From: Caryophanales bacterium UBA3935
GTDB taxonomy: Bacteria > Bacillota_I > Bacilli_A > ML615J-28 > CAG-698
DNA: 9,086 bases
Reading direction: 5' to 3'
NCBI GenBank assembly: GCA_002385755.1
Contig: DGED01000082.1
Location: 1-9,086 of the forward strand
Part shown: positions 6,312-9,086 of the stretch, piece after piece
Layout: every line of letters starts with the position of its first letter
Position numbering within the stretch: the stretch's first letter is position 1
Program-made: the position numbers and the translations under genes
The notes under the pieces: model-generated
Database searches by the model: none
Seen by the model: only the letters and a program-made list of their open reading frames with translations
Told to the model about the DNA's origin: nothing

Positions 6312-8526
6312 GTTTTTGTTTCTCTTTGTTTCGACCTTGTTTGTTAACGCCGCCGCTCCGGAGGATTATCTGACGGTATTATCCAAAAACCGGGAGGAGG
6401 AGACGGTAATCGCCCAGGCGGAAGAATACCGTCTCGTTTGGAACGGCTCCGAGCGCGCGTTAACGACCAAAGACGGCTCATGGCGTCGCGAGGTCGGTCC
6501 GGCGGATGAAAGCCTGTTAATCGCCCATAACGGCGACTGCCTCTTATTTTATTATCATGATGAATATCTGCGTCTAACCGTCTATGACCGGGGCGGGAAT
6601 AAGCTCTATGACGGCGTATTGTTCGATAATCCAGTAACCGCGCGCTGGGACGTCTGCTGCGGGAACTATATTTATATCGCCGGCGGGGTTTCGCGTTACA
6701 CGGATGAAAGGTTTATTTCCGCCGCGGAAGGGAAAGCGCTGGGCGGAGAGGACGCGTTTTTGGCAAGATTTGACGACGAGTATAATTTAATCGACGTCGC
6801 CGTGTTTGGCGGCGAGAAAAACGAGAGATTTTCCGCCGTTTGCGCGAACGGCGAGAGCGTTTTTCTTGCCGGGCATAAAGTTCCGGGCGGTGGCGGCGAT
6901 TTCGGAAACGGCGGCCGTTATGTCGACACCGTGTTCGTCGTTAGTCTGGACGATGAACTGAATATCTCGGAATCTCGCGTCCTGGCGTCGACCGATAAGA
7001 TCGTTTCCCTGCGTTATTACAAAGACCGGCTTTTCTTGGTTTTATCCCGCAGGGTTTATAAATTCGACGACGACTTAAACACTCTGCATCGCGAGGATCT
7101 TGAGGAAAAAGTAATCGCCGCTTGTTTTTCGGGTATTAACCGTCTGGCGTTGTTCGCGGCGGACGAGGGATATATATACAATACGTACACATTTGTTCGG
7201 GAGTACGTTTTCTCATACCCTTCCGCGGACGCGATCCGCGTCCGAAACGACGCGGTGGCGCTTTCGACGCCCGTCGGGGATTTTTTGCTGGACGTCGCCT
7301 GCCTGCGATATTTCAAGCCGCCAGCGTTTTATTGCCCGGACGCCGATTACCGGGGCGAAGCGCATACTTTGTTCGGTCCCGCTCGCTTGCTGAGGGAAGA
7401 AAGCGAACCCTATTTTGACCCGTCCGTTTACGGGCGCTACCTGCGAAAATATATTTATTCCACCGCCGCCGGTTTGGAGTTTGCCGTCGAGCGCGAGATG
7501 GAGGTTTATTTCGAGGCTAACGTCGACGAGGACGCGATTTACCCGTTGGGATACCGGCTGCGTTTTACCGGCGTAGCTTATCTTAACGGCATGAAAATCA
7601 TCAACAACTATCCCTTGGACGAAGCGGGAGAGTATTTATTGGAACTCATCGGCGCAAACGGGGAGACGCGTCGCGTGCGCTTTCGCGTCGCTTCCTCGCA
7701 GATTAAGTTTTCCGATCTTGCCGTGAAAACTTGGGATATTGAAACGGCTCCTGACTCCGTGTTTTATTTCCGGCTCGAATACGATGGCGGCGGGGAATGC
7801 GAAATCGCGAGCGTCGTTGTCAACGGCTTGGAGACCGACGAGTTAATCGTTGACCGGACCAGGAGGATAATTGATGTGAAAATGCGAGCGCCTGGGGAAT
7901 GCGGAATTCATTATTACCGTTTGGAAAAGATTAATTATTTATATCGCGGCGATTATTTCAGTCATGATATTAATAAAACGATAACCGTTAATGTCTTGAG
8001 ACCGTCCCCGAAACTCAACCTTACCGCGTCGGGAGGGCTAGAGTTTAAGGCCGAGCTTGACGACGCGTTCGCAACCGCCCGTTATTTCTCGCTCGTGGCA
8101 TATTCGCCCCGCGAGGAAATCAGGAAAAAATACAGTCTCGCCAATAATAATATTTATTTAAACGGTCTCTCCGCGGGCGAGGAATATCAAGCAAAACTCT
8201 TTCTCGTGTATAATAACGGGAACGGGAAATACCAAGAAATCGAACTGCTTGAGGTCACGATAAGCGGCCAAAGCGAATGTAAAATCGGCGAGATTGAGAT
8301 TTTGGAGTCGGAAGAAACCCTAAAAAGATTTAATATCAACCTTAACAAAAACGCCGGGTTACAATCTGTCGGCAGGGCTGGCGAGATACTCTACCGCAAA
8401 CCGAAAAAATCGCCGTCGCCGGCGATTATGGCCGCGTTTGGGGCGGTGATTTCCGCCGGGATTGTTTTCGGGATTAAAAAAACTGTTTCGCGAAGGCGAA
8501 ACAAGAAGTCCGGCGCGAAAGTTTAA
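6304..8526 (+). CDS. Membrane-anchored surface protein with beta-propeller-like, Ig-like and FN3-like regions (second of a pair)
   Basis: Unnamed 740-residue protein. Residues 1-18 are a signal peptide (MLKFLFLFVSTLFVNAAA). Residues about 20-330 are beta-rich and propeller-like, with SBBP-like signatures GGEDAFLARFDDEYNL (147-162) and FGGEKNERFSAV (168-179), matching the layout of the upstream protein. Residues 413-465 form an Ig-like module (YRLRFTGVAYLNG, then EAGEYLLELIGANGE) clearly akin to residues 518-573 of the upstream protein. Two further beta-sandwich regions follow at about 471-566 and 567-655; the second (LNGLSAGEEYQAKLFL) looks like fibronectin type III. A transmembrane helix at about 707-724 is followed by a very basic tail (KKTVSRRRNKK), so the body is outside and the C-terminus inside. 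There is no recognisable catalytic motif. The shared module order and the overlap suggest duplication and joint work at the surface. A terminator follows at once. Confidence 0.75.
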   Translation: MLKFLFLFVSTLFVNAAAPEDYLTVLSKNREEETVIAQAEEYRLVWNGSERALTTKDGSWRREVGPADESLLIAHNGDCLLFYYHDEYLRLTVYDRGGNKLYDGVLFDNPVTARWDVCCGNYIYIAGGVSRYTDERFISAAEGKALGGEDAFLARFDDEYNLIDVAVFGGEKNERFSAVCANGESVFLAGHKVPGGGGDFGNGGRYVDTVFVVSLDDELNISESRVLASTDKIVSLRYYKDRLFLVLSRRVYKFDDDLNTLHREDLEEKVIAACFSGINRLALFAADEGYIYNTYTFVREYVFSYPSADAIRVRNDAVALSTPVGDFLLDVACLRYFKPPAFYCPDADYRGEAHTLFGPARLLREESEPYFDPSVYGRYLRKYIYSTAAGLEFAVEREMEVYFEANVDEDAIYPLGYRLRFTGVAYLNGMKIINNYPLDEAGEYLLELIGANGETRRVRFRVASSQIKFSDLAVKTWDIETAPDSVFYFRLEYDGGGECEIASVVVNGLETDELIVDRTRRIIDVKMRAPGECGIHYYRLEKINYLYRGDYFSHDINKTITVNVLRPSPKLNLTASGGLEFKAELDDAFATARYFSLVAYSPREEIRKKYSLANNNIYLNGLSAGEEYQAKLFLVYNNGNGKYQEIELLEVTISGQSECKIGEIEILESEETLKRFNINLNKNAGLQSVGRAGEILYRKPKKSPSPAIMAAFGAVISAGIVFGIKKTVSRRRNKKSGAKV
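8484..8503 (+). repeat. Perfect inverted repeat in the last codons of the second surface protein
   Basis: TGTTTCGC (8484-8491), loop GAAG, GCGAAACA (8496-8503): an 8-bp perfect hairpin in codons for the basic cytosolic tail, 24 bases before the terminator hairpin. It has no T-run after it, so it is not itself an intrinsic terminator. It may protect the 3' end of the mRNA or be incidental. Confidence 0.6.
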
Positions 8527-8527
8527 G

Positions 8528-8553
8528 AGCGGGTCTGTCTGACCCGCTTTTTT
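8528..8553 (+). terminator. Intrinsic terminator of the surface protein pair
   Basis: A perfect 8-bp stem, AGCGGGTC (8528-8535), loop TGTCT, GACCCGCT (8541-8548), followed by TTTTT. It begins 2 bases after the TAA stop and closes the two-gene unit. Confidence 0.95.
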
Positions 8554-8569
8554 GTTTTCGCGTGAAAAC
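8554..8569. repeat. Small perfect inverted repeat upstream of the permease promoter
   Basis: GTTTTC (8554-8559), centre GCGT, GAAAAC (8564-8569). It sits directly between the terminator and the permease promoter region, and could be an operator half-site pair or a second weak hairpin behind the terminator. Confidence 0.5.
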
Positions 8570-8574
8570 GTTGA

Positions 8575-8610
8575 CAAAAAAGCAGGTTTGCTCACAAGAT
8601 TGCTTTTTTG
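8575..8610. repeat. 10-bp perfect inverted repeat overlapping the permease -35 region
   Basis: CAAAAAAGCA (8575-8584) and TGCTTTTTTG (8601-8610) are perfect inverted copies separated by 16 bases. The right arm covers most of the -35 element at 8600-8605. The position suits a repressor operator or DNA loop site; the AT-rich arms also resemble a bidirectional terminator hairpin. Only the symmetry is directly seen. Confidence 0.65.
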
Positions 8611-8628
8611 TATATTTTTTGATATAAT
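8600..8628 (+). promoter_or_regulatory. Sigma-A-type promoter of the permease gene
   Basis: TTGCTT (8600-8605), 17-base spacer, TATAAT (8623-8628), with an extended -10 TG at 8620-8621. Transcription should begin near 8634, giving a leader of about 25 bases that contains the ribosome site of the permease gene. Confidence 0.85.
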
Positions 8629-8642
8629 GGGAAAGAATTTTT

Positions 8643-8648
8643 AGGAGG
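8643..8648 (+). promoter_or_regulatory. Ribosome binding site of the permease gene
   Basis: AGGAGG, 10 bases before ATG 8659. It supports this start for the partial gene that runs off the window. Confidence 0.9.
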
Positions 8649-8658
8649 AAGATATAAT

Positions 8659-9086
8659 ATGCCATTTGCAGCACTTTTTACCGATTCGATGTTATTACCG
8701 GTTATACTATTCTTGGTAACCTATGTTTTGCTTTTAGTGATTCCCAAGTACCGGCCGTATATCGCGCTCGCGACAGCTTTGATCTTTATCGGCCTGAAAA
8801 TTTTACCCGTCAAGGCGGCGTTTAAGGCGCTTGACTGGAACGTGCTTTTTATGATTATCGGCACGATGGGAATCGTCTCCTTGTTTATTGAATCGAAAAT
8901 GCCGGCTTTGCTTGCCGACAAAATTATAGAAAAGACCCCGAACGTGAAGTGGGCGGTCGTATCGCTCGCGCTGTTTGCCGGAGTTATATCGGCATTCGTC
9001 GATAATGTTTCTACGGTATTGATGATCGCGCCGGTGGCGCTTGATATTTCCAAAAAACTAAAAATATCGCCGGTTCCGAGTATTAT
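8659..9086 (+). CDS. ArsB/NhaD (ion transporter superfamily) permease, N-terminal part
   Basis: The first 142 codons of an integral membrane permease, open to the end of the window. Hydrophobic segments lie at about 11-28 (LLPVILFLVTYVLLLVI), 34-50, 60-77 (WNVLFMIIGTMGIVSLFI) and 99-112 (AVVSLALFAGVISA). The stretch SAFVDNVSTVLMIAPVALDI (111-130) matches the conserved re-entrant or loop region of ArsB/NhaD/CitMHS-type secondary transporters, in which a D-N-(V/T)-(S/T)-T motif precedes MAPV. Members move Na+/H+, arsenite, citrate or other di- and tricarboxylates; the fragment does not decide which. It is alone downstream of its own promoter, separated from the surface protein genes by a terminator. 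Confidence 0.85.
   Translation, partial: MPFAALFTDSMLLPVILFLVTYVLLLVIPKYRPYIALATALIFIGLKILPVKAAFKALDWNVLFMIIGTMGIVSLFIESKMPALLADKIIEKTPNVKWAVVSLALFAGVISAFVDNVSTVLMIAPVALDISKKLKISPVPSI

Noticed and set aside
4356..8526. The two surface protein genes might be one gene split by a frameshift
   Set aside because: The first ends in its own transmembrane helix and tail and the second starts with its own signal peptide and ribosome site, so each is complete.
8651..8658. A second GATATAAT, identical to the one at 8621-8628, as a second -10 box
   Set aside because: There is no -35-like sequence 16-18 bases upstream and it abuts the ATG, after the ribosome site; the 8-base match is probably chance in an AT-rich leader.
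1..9086. Mycoplasma-like code with TGA read as tryptophan
   Set aside because: Tryptophan positions in conserved proteins are all TGG, and TGA ends the phosphodiesterase exactly where the family should end.

Overview
The window looks like ordinary chromosome from a low-to-mid GC Gram-positive-type bacterium in the Bacillota/Mycoplasmatota neighbourhood. The supporting evidence is the ytxK-like methyltransferase placed directly before acetate kinase (an arrangement known from Bacillus), a Gram-positive style lipoprotein signal, purine-rich Shine-Dalgarno sites and sigma-A-like promoter elements. The standard genetic code fits: tryptophan is TGG throughout and TGA closes the first gene. The assignment to a lineage is inference; no rRNA or marker gene is present. 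All recognised genes are on the + strand and no stretch over 300 bases lacks a gene.

Left part (1-4287): one apparent co-directional transcription unit. It holds the 3' end of a YfcE/MJ0936-type phosphodiesterase, a YtxK-like SAM-dependent methyltransferase overlapping it by 14 bases, acetate kinase (ackA), and a lipoprotein of the DUF885 zinc-peptidase-like family. A strong intrinsic terminator that begins in the DUF885 stop codon closes the unit. The promoter lies upstream of the window.

Middle part (4344-8553): two large unnamed genes, overlapping by 8 bases and ending in a second strong terminator. Both encode secreted, C-terminally membrane-anchored proteins built from a beta-propeller-like region (with SBBP-like repeat signatures) followed by an Ig-like domain; the second has extra beta-sandwich modules. 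They appear to be diverged paralogues forming a cell-surface pair. This is the least explained part of the window.

Right part (8554-9086): a compact regulatory region with several perfect inverted repeats and a good extended -10 promoter, then the N-terminal 142 codons of an ArsB/NhaD (ion transporter superfamily) permease that runs off the window.

No mobile elements, CRISPR arrays, tRNA or rRNA genes were seen. The best candidates for something undescribed are the propeller/Ig surface protein pair and the cluster of hairpins around the permease promoter.
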